From: Companilactobacillus crustorum JCM 15951
GTDB lineage: Bacteria > Bacillota > Bacilli > Lactobacillales > Lactobacillaceae
DNA: 64,000 nucleotides
Assembly: GCF_001434585.1 (NCBI RefSeq)
Contig: NZ_AZDB01000007.1
Span: 17,642 to 81,641, forward strand
Reading direction: 5' to 3'
Made by a program: the position numbers and the translations under genes. How positions within the stretch are numbered: the stretch's first letter is position 1; each line of letters begins with the position of its first letter. Below the pieces are notes generated by a model. The model was not told the DNA's origin, ran no database searches, and was given only the letters and a program-made list of their open reading frames with translations. Below are positions 17,324 to 24,554 of this stretch, one piece after another.

Positions 17324-19072
17324 TTATCTGTCTAATACATTGGTAATTTCAGCCACAATTTGTTCAGGCGTTAATTTAAATTCTTGCCACAATTCTTGAG
17401 TTGTTTCATTTTCATTAAATCGTTTTGCCGCACCAAAGTTTAAAACCTTCACTTTAGTATCGCCATAGTAATGACTGACCTTTTCTCCAAAGCCGCCGCT
17501 CAGACTAGCCTCTTCCAAAGTAACTACCACTTGGTGATCCCTTTCTAACGATTTTAATGTGGCAGTATCTAGATCAGAAATATTTCTTGGATCAAGCACT
17601 GTCGCATTTATAGCTTGAGCTTTTAACTTCTGTTCAACATCTTGAGCTAAAGGCAATAAACTTCCCACTCCCAAAATGGCAACTTTTTGACCAGCGTTTA
17701 GAATATTCATTTTATTAGCATCAAAATCATTCAAAGTTGCTGAATGAACTTCATTACTAGGTACTCTGATAGCTACTGGACCCTTGTCTTGATGTAATGA
17801 CCAGTGCATCATAGCTGTCAATTCTTCCTCAGTTGTAGGAGCCAAATAGGTTAAACCAGGAATATTACTCAACATTGCTATATCAAAAATGCCTTGATGT
17901 GTCGGATCGCCTGCAGTAATTTTTCCACCTGAAACCATGATAGTTACTGGTAATTTATTTATTCCTAAATCATGAGAAATCTGATCATAAGCTCGCTGCA
18001 AGAATGTTCCTGAATGGAAGACAATTGGTCTCAAACCTTGTTGGGCCTGACCAGCTGCTAAAGTAATTGATTCTTGTTCAGCAATCCCTACATCAAAGTA
18101 ACGTTCAGGATATTTACGGCCAAAGCGTTTCAAGTCATAAGTTCCCGGAATAGCTGCGGTTATTGCTGTAATCGGAGTTTTTGCGGCCATTTCTTGATCT
18201 AATTCAGCGTGAATCACATCAGTATAAGTTTTAGCGGTATTAGGATGCAAAGACTTTCCAGTCTCTAGATCAAAAGGAACATGCCAATGAAAGGCCTCTT
18301 TGTTAGTTATAGCCGGTTGATAGCCATGACCCTTTTCTGTATGGACGTGCAATACAATCGGATGATCGATATCTTTAACTTCTTTAAAAACATCTAACAT
18401 AGTCTGTAGATCATTCCCATTTTCAACATAACGATAATCCAATCCCATAGCTTTAAAAAGATTATGCGAACTTTGTCCATTAGTTTCACGTAACTCTTTT
18501 AGACCTTCATATAAAACACCATGGTCCTCTGCAATGGCCATCCCATTATCATTGACTAAAATAATTAAATTAGTCTTTAATGTAGCAGCAATATTCAATC
18601 CTTCCAATGCCAATCCACCCGACAATGAACCATCGCCAATGACTGCCATAATATTGCCTGATTTTTTTTGCAAGTCCCGTGCAGTCGCCATTCCAGTTGC
18701 TAAAGCAATTGAAGTTGAAGTATGTCCAATATCAAAAAAGTCATGTGAACTTTCCATTGGTTCCGTATAACCACTGACATCTTCAAAATGCTTTGGATCT
18801 AACCAAGCTTGTTTTCTTCCTGTCAAAATTTTATGTGTATAAGATTGATGCGATACATCCCATACGACTTTATCAACAGGCGAATTAAAGATTGTATGAA
18901 AAGCAATCGTTAACTCCACTACCCCCAAATTGGGACCTACATGTCCACCAGTTTGGCTAATTTTATTCAATAAAACGTATCTAATTTCTTTAGATAACTC
19001 AGTTAATTCAGCTAACGTTAGCTTTTTTAAATCAGCTGGTTGATCAATCTTTTTTAAAATTGGTGTTTCCAT
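17324..19072 (-). CDS. dxs: 1-deoxy-D-xylulose-5-phosphate synthase-like transketolase
   Basis: A 582-residue thiamine-diphosphate enzyme of the DXS/transketolase family; canonical DXS joins pyruvate and glyceraldehyde-3-phosphate to DXP. TPP signatures are clear: TGGHVGPNLG near residue 42, VVWDVSHQSYTHKILTGR near 70-87, and GDGSLSGGLALEGLN...NDNGMAI around 140-175. It is shorter than typical DXS (about 620) and departs from the usual motifs in the pyrimidine domain: AEQESIT instead of AEQHAVT, SGGKITAGDPTHQG where DRAG...DGxTHxG is usual, and RVPSN where RYPRG is usual. The last two replace arginines that contact substrate phosphate in DXS, so the acceptor may differ. It stands alone, with no dxr or thiamine genes, behind a MerR-type promoter. 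Confidence 0.8.
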   Translation of the reverse strand: METPILKKIDQPADLKKLTLAELTELSKEIRYVLLNKISQTGGHVGPNLGVVELTIAFHTIFNSPVDKVVWDVSHQSYTHKILTGRKQAWLDPKHFEDVSGYTEPMESSHDFFDIGHTSTSIALATGMATARDLQKKSGNIMAVIGDGSLSGGLALEGLNIAATLKTNLIILVNDNGMAIAEDHGVLYEGLKELRETNGQSSHNLFKAMGLDYRYVENGNDLQTMLDVFKEVKDIDHPIVLHVHTEKGHGYQPAITNKEAFHWHVPFDLETGKSLHPNTAKTYTDVIHAELDQEMAAKTPITAITAAIPGTYDLKRFGRKYPERYFDVGIAEQESITLAAGQAQQGLRPIVFHSGTFLQRAYDQISHDLGINKLPVTIMVSGGKITAGDPTHQGIFDIAMLSNIPGLTYLAPTTEEELTAMMHWSLHQDKGPVAIRVPSNEVHSATLNDFDANKMNILNAGQKVAILGVGSLLPLAQDVEQKLKAQAINATVLDPRNISDLDTATLKSLERDHQVVVTLEEASLSGGFGEKVSHYYGDTKVKVLNFGAAKRFNENETTQELWQEFKLTPEQIVAEITNVLDR

Positions 19073-19116
19073 AAATATTTATGCCTGCTTTCCTAATTGA
19101 AAATATCGATAGAACT

Positions 19117-19147
19117 ATCCTAATCCCTAAAGCTAACTTGAGGTCAA
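19117..19147 (-). promoter_or_regulatory. MerR-type promoter with 19-bp spacer upstream of dxs-like gene
   Basis: On the minus strand, -35 TTGACC (19147-19142) is followed by exactly 19 bases and then -10 TAGGAT (19122-19117). The spacer region carries the dyad CCTCAAGTT/AGCTTTAGG (19143-19126; 7 of 9 paired positions), close to the CCTCAAGTTAACTTGAGG operator of SoxR and related MerR-family activators. An over-long spacer containing a dyad is the hallmark of MerR-regulated promoters. Confidence 0.65.
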
Positions 19148-19163
19148 GTATTTTGAATTCATA

Positions 19164-19191
19164 TTGACAATATCTTTCTAAAAACTGTAAC
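19164..19191 (+). promoter_or_regulatory. Promoter of the APC permease gene
   Basis: A perfect TTGACA at 19164-19169 with a weak -10 (TGTAAC, 19186-19191) after 16 bases. The -10 abuts a 14-bp palindrome. Confidence 0.45.
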
Positions 19192-19202
19192 CTAATTAGG
19201 TT
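19189..19202. promoter_or_regulatory. Perfect 14-bp palindrome, candidate operator
   Basis: AACCTAATTAGGTT is a perfect palindrome placed over the -10/+1 region of the permease promoter, 22 bases before the start codon. No regulator can be named. Confidence 0.5.
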
Positions 19203-19223
19203 GTATTTTTATAGGTGGTAATT

Positions 19224-20597
19224 ATGAAAGAAAAATTATTTAAAAAAGCTGACTTTAATAAGTTTGCTGCGGGCGATGCCCATTTTGAAAAAACGTTAAC
19301 TCGAGGAAACTTAATTTCGATGGGAATTGGTGCCATTATTGGTACCGGTATTTTTATACTCCCAGGAATTGTGGCCTATGGTACTACTGGACCAGGAATA
19401 ATGCTTTCCTTTATTCTAGCCGCTGTCGTCTGCGTTTTGACGGCAATGTGTTTCGCAGAATTATCCTCAACTTTTCCAGTTGCTGGCAGTACTTATTCGT
19501 ATGGCAGCATTATCTTCGGACAATTTCCTGGCTGGTTAATTGGCTGGGCTTTGTGCTTGGAATACATTTTAGGCGTTTCTGCGGTCTCTTCTGGCTTCTC
19601 AGCCTACTTTGTCAGTCTCATGAACAGTTTTGGGATTGTTCTTCCAAAAGCCGTGACAGGTCCCTTAGAGCCTTCGAATGGAACCTTTATCAATCTTCCC
19701 GCAGTTGTCGTTTTAATTTTGATTTATTTACTCTTACGACGCGGAATTCAAGCTTCAACCAAAATGAATACCGTGATGGTCTTCGTTAAAATAGCAGTAG
19801 TTATTACATTTATTGGCGTGGGAATTTTTTATATCAAACCGGCTAACTATCATCCCTATTTTCCAATGGGAGGATTTGGAGTTGTTAAGGGTGCTGCCTT
19901 AGTTTTCTTCGCTTATTTAGGATTCGACGTTATTCCTTCATCAGCCCCCGAAGTAAAAGATCCTCAGAAGAATATTCCTATTAGTATCATGGTTTCTTTA
20001 GCCATTTGTGCTATTCTCTACGTTATCTTATCAGCAGTTTTAACTGGTATGGTCAACTACAAAGATCTTAATTATGCTGACCCCGTTGTTTATGCTTTAA
20101 ACCATGTAAAACTTGGTAAAATAGCTTTCTTAATTACAATTGGTGCCCTAGCTGGGATGTTTACTATGATGCTCAATACCGTCTACGGTGGTTCCAGATT
20201 GATTTATGCACTCGGACGAGATGGAATGATTCCTGATGCTTTTGGTAAAATTGATGAAAAAGCTAAGATGCCAATTCTTTCATTGAATACTATTACTATC
20301 TTGGCAGTTGTACTTGGTGGCTTTGTTTCTTTAAAAGAATTAACTAGTCTGGTTAATATTGGGACCCTTGTTTCATTTACTTTCGTAGCCTCAGGAATAA
20401 TTAAATTACGCCATCGTAAAGACGTTCCCCAAAGTGATTTCAAAGTACCCTTTTATCCTTGGCTACCGATCATCTCAGTTATTCTTTGCATCTTGCTGAT
20501 GACCCAAGTCAGTATCAATTCTTGGATTACCTTTATTGGTTGGTTTGCTATTGGCGTCGTAGTCTATTTCCTTTATGGATATCGCAAAGTTAATTAA
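19224..20597 (+). CDS. APC-family amino acid permease
   Basis: A 457-residue secondary transporter with 12 predicted transmembrane helices, of the cationic amino acid/YfnA-like branch of the APC superfamily. Helix 1 carries the family signature LISMGIGAIIGTGIFILPG (residues about 33-52); FFAYLGFDVIPSSAPEVKDPQKNIP around 230-255 is the other conserved block, with the substrate-gating aromatic and Glu. There is no long soluble extension. ATG 19224 follows AGGTGG; the upstream in-frame GTG 19215 overlaps that site. It is divergent from dxs and may be controlled through the 14-bp palindrome just upstream. The substrate cannot be named. Confidence 0.9.
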   Translation: MKEKLFKKADFNKFAAGDAHFEKTLTRGNLISMGIGAIIGTGIFILPGIVAYGTTGPGIMLSFILAAVVCVLTAMCFAELSSTFPVAGSTYSYGSIIFGQFPGWLIGWALCLEYILGVSAVSSGFSAYFVSLMNSFGIVLPKAVTGPLEPSNGTFINLPAVVVLILIYLLLRRGIQASTKMNTVMVFVKIAVVITFIGVGIFYIKPANYHPYFPMGGFGVVKGAALVFFAYLGFDVIPSSAPEVKDPQKNIPISIMVSLAICAILYVILSAVLTGMVNYKDLNYADPVVYALNHVKLGKIAFLITIGALAGMFTMMLNTVYGGSRLIYALGRDGMIPDAFGKIDEKAKMPILSLNTITILAVVLGGFVSLKELTSLVNIGTLVSFTFVASGIIKLRHRKDVPQSDFKVPFYPWLPIISVILCILLMTQVSINSWITFIGWFAIGVVVYFLYGYRKVN

Positions 20598-20706
20598 AAA
20601 AAGAGGGCGTTCTGTATGTCTACAGAACGCCCTCATGTGGTAAGGTGCAGTGATTTTCCAAACGCTTGCGCGCCAACCACGTACCCTTACCTCGGTTTGG
20701 CACCGT
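20597..20706 (-). ncRNA. Free-standing structured small RNA candidate, unassigned family
   Basis: No protein is encoded here. On the minus strand a TTGACA / extended -10 promoter is followed by about 110 bases. GGTGC then CAAAC (5') can pair with GTTTG and, after a bulge, GCACC (3'). GGTAA in the loop can pair with TTACC just after that stem, giving an H-type pseudoknot; an inner CGC-GCAA-GCG mini-hairpin is also possible. The RNA ends in a 14-bp perfect hairpin (20603-20634) followed on the minus strand by seven T. The transcript stops against the 3' end of the convergent permease gene, so it is not a leader of any gene. It does not look like 4.5S/SRP, 6S, tmRNA or RNase P RNA. Confidence 0.6.
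20603..20634 (-). terminator. Terminator of the small RNA
   Basis: gagggcgttctgta and tacagaacgccctc form a 14-bp perfect stem with a 4-base loop. The T7 run is on the minus strand only (A tract at 20596-20602), so it terminates leftward transcription. The same hairpin lies right after the stop codon of the plus-strand permease gene. Confidence 0.9.
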
Positions 20707-20711
20707 CATGT

Positions 20712-20741
20712 AGTATCGCATGTTATCATCAACAATGTCAA
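20712..20741 (-). promoter_or_regulatory. Promoter of the small RNA
   Basis: On the minus strand, TTGACA (20741-20736), 18 bases, then a TGC-extended GATACT (-10, 20717-20712). Both elements are strong for an intergenic site with no gene behind it. Confidence 0.6.
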
Positions 20742-20810
20742 TCTAAAGAATTAAGCGACCACTATATTTAGTTAATATTCACAATACTTCTAAGTATCCG
20801 TTTTCAAAAT

Positions 20811-20849
20811 AAAAAAGACTGAAACCGCTTGGTTTCAGTCTTTTTTTAC
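20811..20849. terminator. Bidirectional terminator
   Basis: aaaaagactgaaacc and ggtttcagtcttttt with only four loop bases and A/T tracts on both sides. On the minus strand it follows the Gfo/Idh/MocA gene. Confidence 0.88.
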
Positions 20850-20852
20850 TAT

Positions 20853-20868
20853 TGTTTCACATGGAACA
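20853..20868. other. parS-like site (imperfect)
   Basis: Reverse complement TGTTCCATGTGAAACA differs at one position from the ParB-binding consensus TGTTNCACGTGAAACA. It is intergenic and about 15 kb left of dnaA, within the range where parS sites cluster. Confidence 0.5.
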
Positions 20869-20912
20869 TATTGTATAAAGACATATGTTCGCCACAATAT
20901 ATGGTATTCAAA

Positions 20913-21821
20913 TTATTTTTCTAAAGTTTTTGCCAAATCATAACATAATTTATGACTCAAGATAGCTGAATCGGGACTTACAGGATTCTCACCTTGTTCC
21001 GAAACTGCCTTTAAAAATGATTTAATAATGGGATCAAAACCTCTTGTCACAAGAGTGTTCTCCCAATCTGGTCTTGCTGTTTGCATTATATTTTGAGTCT
21101 GATAAGTCCTCAATGAGTTTAAGTTAGTTACCTCTTGACGAGTTTTAGTTCCTTGAACTGTTGACAATTCCAAGTTACTGCCACCAATCATGTTGGTTAC
21201 TACTTGAGCACGCGAGGTTTTACCGGTCAAAGTAATATAACCTTGTTCTAAATTATTATTATTTGTTACAAGGAAATTATCTACTTGTTCAATCTTTTCA
21301 TCCATCAAGTAAACGGCCGTATCGACTGAGTGAATCATCAAATCAAAAATAGCAAATTGAGCTGGTTGCAGAGCATGCTCTCGAATTTTTTCAGAAACAA
21401 TCGTCCTTTTGTCAGTAATTTGCTTCAATGCCTGATTAAAGGGGGCAAAACGTCGATTAAAGCCACAAGTTAGCAAAAGTTGCTTTTCTTCAGCCAAATG
21501 ATATAGCTCTTCAACTTCAGATAAATTTTCGGAAACTGGCTTATCAACATAAACGTTAATATCATTCTCTAAAAGTTGTTTGATAATTGCAAAATGCGTA
21601 GCTGTTGGTGTGTGTACAAAAACTGCCAAAGGTTTTTCGGCAATCAATTCGTCTAAGGTTTGATGAAAATATTTGAAACCATATTTATTTTCTAACATCT
21701 TACCTTTTGATTTATTTCTGGTCGTTAAATGCCACTCATACTGATCCTGAAGAGTAGCCATAACTGGTAAATAAGCTTTTTGCGCAATATTTCCCAGACC
21801 AATTACCCCAATTTTTTCCAT
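20913..21821 (-). CDS. Gfo/Idh/MocA-family NAD(P)-dependent oxidoreductase
   Basis: A 302-residue dehydrogenase of unknown substrate. The N-terminal Rossmann fold starts IGVIGLGNIAQKAYLPVM (GxGxxA motif at residues about 8-13). FVHTPTATHFAI and VYVDKPVSENLSE near 68-103 are the family EKP-type motif with the catalytic Lys. The C-terminal alpha/beta domain includes FDLMIHSVDTAVYLM with the conserved His around 155. The family oxidises sugars, inositols and related compounds. It lies 11 bases downstream of the UvrA-like gene, so both are probably on one transcript ending at the 20811-20849 terminator. Confidence 0.88.
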   Translation of the reverse strand: MEKIGVIGLGNIAQKAYLPVMATLQDQYEWHLTTRNKSKGKMLENKYGFKYFHQTLDELIAEKPLAVFVHTPTATHFAIIKQLLENDINVYVDKPVSENLSEVEELYHLAEEKQLLLTCGFNRRFAPFNQALKQITDKRTIVSEKIREHALQPAQFAIFDLMIHSVDTAVYLMDEKIEQVDNFLVTNNNNLEQGYITLTGKTSRAQVVTNMIGGSNLELSTVQGTKTRQEVTNLNSLRTYQTQNIMQTARPDWENTLVTRGFDPIIKSFLKAVSEQGENPVSPDSAILSHKLCYDLAKTLEK

Positions 21822-21832
21822 CCTATTACCTC

Positions 21833-24367
21833 TTAATATTCATTGAATAACTGTAAATGTTCTTTAAGATACTTTCCGGTCAAACTACTAGAATTGTTTG
21901 CAATCGTTTTCGGAGTACCCGTTGCAACAATTTTACCACCATTAATGCCACCTTCTGGTCCTAAATCATTTATATAGTCAGCATTAGCAATAATATCAAG
22001 ATCATGTTCAATCACGATAATCGTCGCATGACGTTTTAATAATTTATTAAAGACATCTAATAAGACCCCGACATCTTTAGGATGCAGCCCTACGCTAGGT
22101 TCATCAAAAATAAATAATTGATTCTTTTGACTATGCTTCATATAAGTTACTAGCTTCATTCTTTGAGCTTCACCACCAGATAAAGTTGGCGTACTCTCGC
22201 CCAATTTAAGATAGCTTAACCCCATACTGTTTAAAACATCTAATGTGTTTTTGATCTTAGGCTCTTCTTTGAAAAATTCAGCGGCTTCTTTAACTGACAT
22301 ATCCAATATTTCTGCAATATTTTTACCTTGCCATTCAATCTCTAAAATTTCTTTTTTATAACGATTGCCATGACAAACTGGACAAGTTTGCACCATATCG
22401 GGCAAATATTGAATGTCCAAAGTAATCACACCGGTGCCGCCACAATTAGGACAAGCTCCTTGTTTATTATTATATGAGAAATAAGTTGGCGTAAATTTTT
22501 TTGCTTTAGCTGCCGCAGTTTGTGCAAAAATCTTACGCAAATGATCTAATACCTTTGTATATGTCCCCACTGTTGAACGAACATTTTTTCCTATCGGTAC
22601 AGAATCAACTGTGACGATATTTTTTATACCTGCAGGATCAACATTTTGAACAAATTTTGGTAATTGTTCGCCATCAATTTTATCTTTCAAAGCTGGTAAC
22701 AAGCTGTCAAAAATAAGTGTTGTTTTACCAGAACCAGACATCCCTGAAACTACATTTAATGATTCTTTGCTAAACTTAGCAGTCATATTATGAATGTTAT
22801 AACGATCACTAATTTCAACGCTAATAGTGCCTTTGGTAAAAGGTTTAGTTTGTTTATGTTTGAGAATATCAGCCTTACCAGTTAAATATGGCTGAACAAC
22901 TGAATTGGGATGTTCTTTTATTTCAGCTACAGTCCCTTGAGTAATAACGTTACCGCCATCTTTACCAGAATCTGGACCAATTTCAATTACATAATCAGCA
23001 GCAGCAATAATACTAGTATCATGATCAACCACAATTAATGAATTACCGAGTTGAACTAGTTCACGTAAAATTTTAATCAAACCAGCAACATTAGCTGCAT
23101 GCAAGCCCACACTGGGTTCATCCAAAACATACAGTACTCCAGTCATCTGGTTTCGAATTGTCCGAGCCAATTGAATTCGCTGCAGCTCACCTGTTGACAA
23201 TGTGTTTCCGGCTCTAGATATAGAAAGATAATTCAATCCTAGATCAACAATCGGTGCTAACAAATCTAATAACTCCGTAGTTAAGTTTTTACCCAAAGCT
23301 TGCATCTCATTTGGCAACCAATTCATAATATCCGTACAAAAACTCTGCAATTCAGAAATAGTGAATTGACTGACTTCAGCAATATTTTTATCAACTAATT
23401 GATTACTAAACAATTTGGGATTGAAGCGACTACCATGACAATCTGGACAAACTTTTTCCGAATAGAATCGTTCTAAACGAGCTAAGGTATTTTCGTTTTT
23501 AGTGCTCTTAAGACTGTTTTTAACAGCCATTACAGCATTTTCATACAACGCGTTTAACCTAAAAGAGCGCCCGGTTTTAGTAGGAACCAAAATTTCTTTT
23601 TTCTGTTCCTTGCCATTGACAACAATTTCTTTTTCCTTGGCCGTTAAGTCCTTAAATGGTACGTCAGTTCTGACTCCTAACTCCTTGATGATATCTTTTT
23701 GAAGAGTTCGCCCAGGTAAATTCCAGGATCTTATGGCACCATCGTCAATCGACAAATTTTTATCAGGAATGATTTTATCAATTTCAATTTCTTTCAAAAA
23801 ACCAGTTCCCTGACAAGTGGGACAAGCACCATCAGAGTTAAAAGCAAAATCCTCGGCACTAAAGGTCATAAACTTAGCTCCGCAAACAGGACAGGTCATC
23901 ATACCCATATCTTCATCAGAAGTGGGAAGATCCATCACCTCAGATATTTTCAAAGTGGGCTTCAAACGATGTCCATTAGGACAAACAACTGAAGCTAACC
24001 GAGAAAACATTAATCTCAAGATATTCAAGCTTTCGGTCATTGTTCCTACAGTCGAACGAACTCCAGGTACAACTGGACGTTGACGCAAAGCAATCGTAGA
24101 AGGTAGATTCTTGATGTCCTTAACATCCGAACGCCCCATTTGAGTTATTCTTCTTCTAGTATAGGTTGATAAAGCATTAAGATATTTTCTAGCTCCCTCA
24201 GCGTAGACAGTATCCATTGCCAAAGATGATTTGCCCGAACCTGATACACCTGTAATTGCTACAAAAGAATTCAAAGGTATATCGACATTGATATTTTTAA
24301 GGTTATTAGCATTGGCCCCAATAACTTCAATATTATCCGGAATATAATTTTTATGTCTAATTGTCAT
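21833..24367 (-). CDS. UvrA-family ABC ATPase, short paralogue
   Basis: An 844-residue double ABC ATPase of the excinuclease UvrA family, soluble and DNA-binding. Both ATPase cores are complete: Walker A GVSGSGKSS near residue 41 and GMSGSGKTT near 545, signatures LSTGELQRIQLAR and LSGGEAQRMKL, and DEPSVGLH twice. Zinc-type CxxC modules occur at CPVCGAKF, CPTCQGTGF, CPDCHGSRF, CPNCGGTGV and CPVCHGNRY. At 844 residues it is about 100 shorter than housekeeping UvrA (about 940-950); the inserted UvrB-binding region seems reduced, as in UvrA2-type paralogues tied to resistance to DNA-binding drugs. It is not adjacent to uvrB. The ATG at 24367 has a GAGGG site. Confidence 0.88.
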   Translation of the reverse strand: MTIRHKNYIPDNIEVIGANANNLKNINVDIPLNSFVAITGVSGSGKSSLAMDTVYAEGARKYLNALSTYTRRRITQMGRSDVKDIKNLPSTIALRQRPVVPGVRSTVGTMTESLNILRLMFSRLASVVCPNGHRLKPTLKISEVMDLPTSDEDMGMMTCPVCGAKFMTFSAEDFAFNSDGACPTCQGTGFLKEIEIDKIIPDKNLSIDDGAIRSWNLPGRTLQKDIIKELGVRTDVPFKDLTAKEKEIVVNGKEQKKEILVPTKTGRSFRLNALYENAVMAVKNSLKSTKNENTLARLERFYSEKVCPDCHGSRFNPKLFSNQLVDKNIAEVSQFTISELQSFCTDIMNWLPNEMQALGKNLTTELLDLLAPIVDLGLNYLSISRAGNTLSTGELQRIQLARTIRNQMTGVLYVLDEPSVGLHAANVAGLIKILRELVQLGNSLIVVDHDTSIIAAADYVIEIGPDSGKDGGNVITQGTVAEIKEHPNSVVQPYLTGKADILKHKQTKPFTKGTISVEISDRYNIHNMTAKFSKESLNVVSGMSGSGKTTLIFDSLLPALKDKIDGEQLPKFVQNVDPAGIKNIVTVDSVPIGKNVRSTVGTYTKVLDHLRKIFAQTAAAKAKKFTPTYFSYNNKQGACPNCGGTGVITLDIQYLPDMVQTCPVCHGNRYKKEILEIEWQGKNIAEILDMSVKEAAEFFKEEPKIKNTLDVLNSMGLSYLKLGESTPTLSGGEAQRMKLVTYMKHSQKNQLFIFDEPSVGLHPKDVGVLLDVFNKLLKRHATIIVIEHDLDIIANADYINDLGPEGGINGGKIVATGTPKTIANNSSSLTGKYLKEHLQLFNEY

Positions 24368-24449
24368 AGTTTCCCTCTTCTTTCGATGGGTCGATTATAA
24401 CATTAGTAATAATTCTTTTAGAATATCTAGTCTTGTTATCCTTCTGTGG

Positions 24450-24490
24450 CGTTATAACGGTTGTTTAATTTTGTTTATCAGTTGATAAAA
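24450..24490. repeat. Copy 1 of a 40-bp intergenic repeat with two dyads
   Basis: CGTTATAACGG followed by TTTAATTT and TTTATCA-GT-TGATAAA. About four fifths of positions match 30168-30208. It lies upstream of the UvrA-like gene and downstream of ade. Confidence 0.4.
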
Positions 24491-24531
24491 AGAGATAATG
24501 ACTTTACATACTGTCATTATCTCTTTTTCTT
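24486..24531 (-). terminator. Terminator of the transporter-ade operon
   Basis: aaaagagataatgac and gtcattatctctttt form a 15-bp stem; T runs are present on both strands. It lies 24 bases beyond the ade stop codon on the minus strand. Confidence 0.85.
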
Positions 24532-24554
24532 ACAAATTTATGGTAAATCAAACT

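Noticed and set aside
20597..20741. 4.5S/SRP, 6S, tmRNA or RNase P RNA as identity of the orphan RNA
   Set aside because: The conserved GGAAGGAAGCAGCC-like SRP tip, the 6S bubble, the tmRNA tag frame and RNase P core elements are not present and the size does not fit.
24450..24460. CGTTATAACG alone as a specific operator
   Set aside because: The 10-mer also occurs inside mnmG, mnmE and the PotA-like coding sequences, so on its own it is not specific; only the longer 40-bp match is reported.
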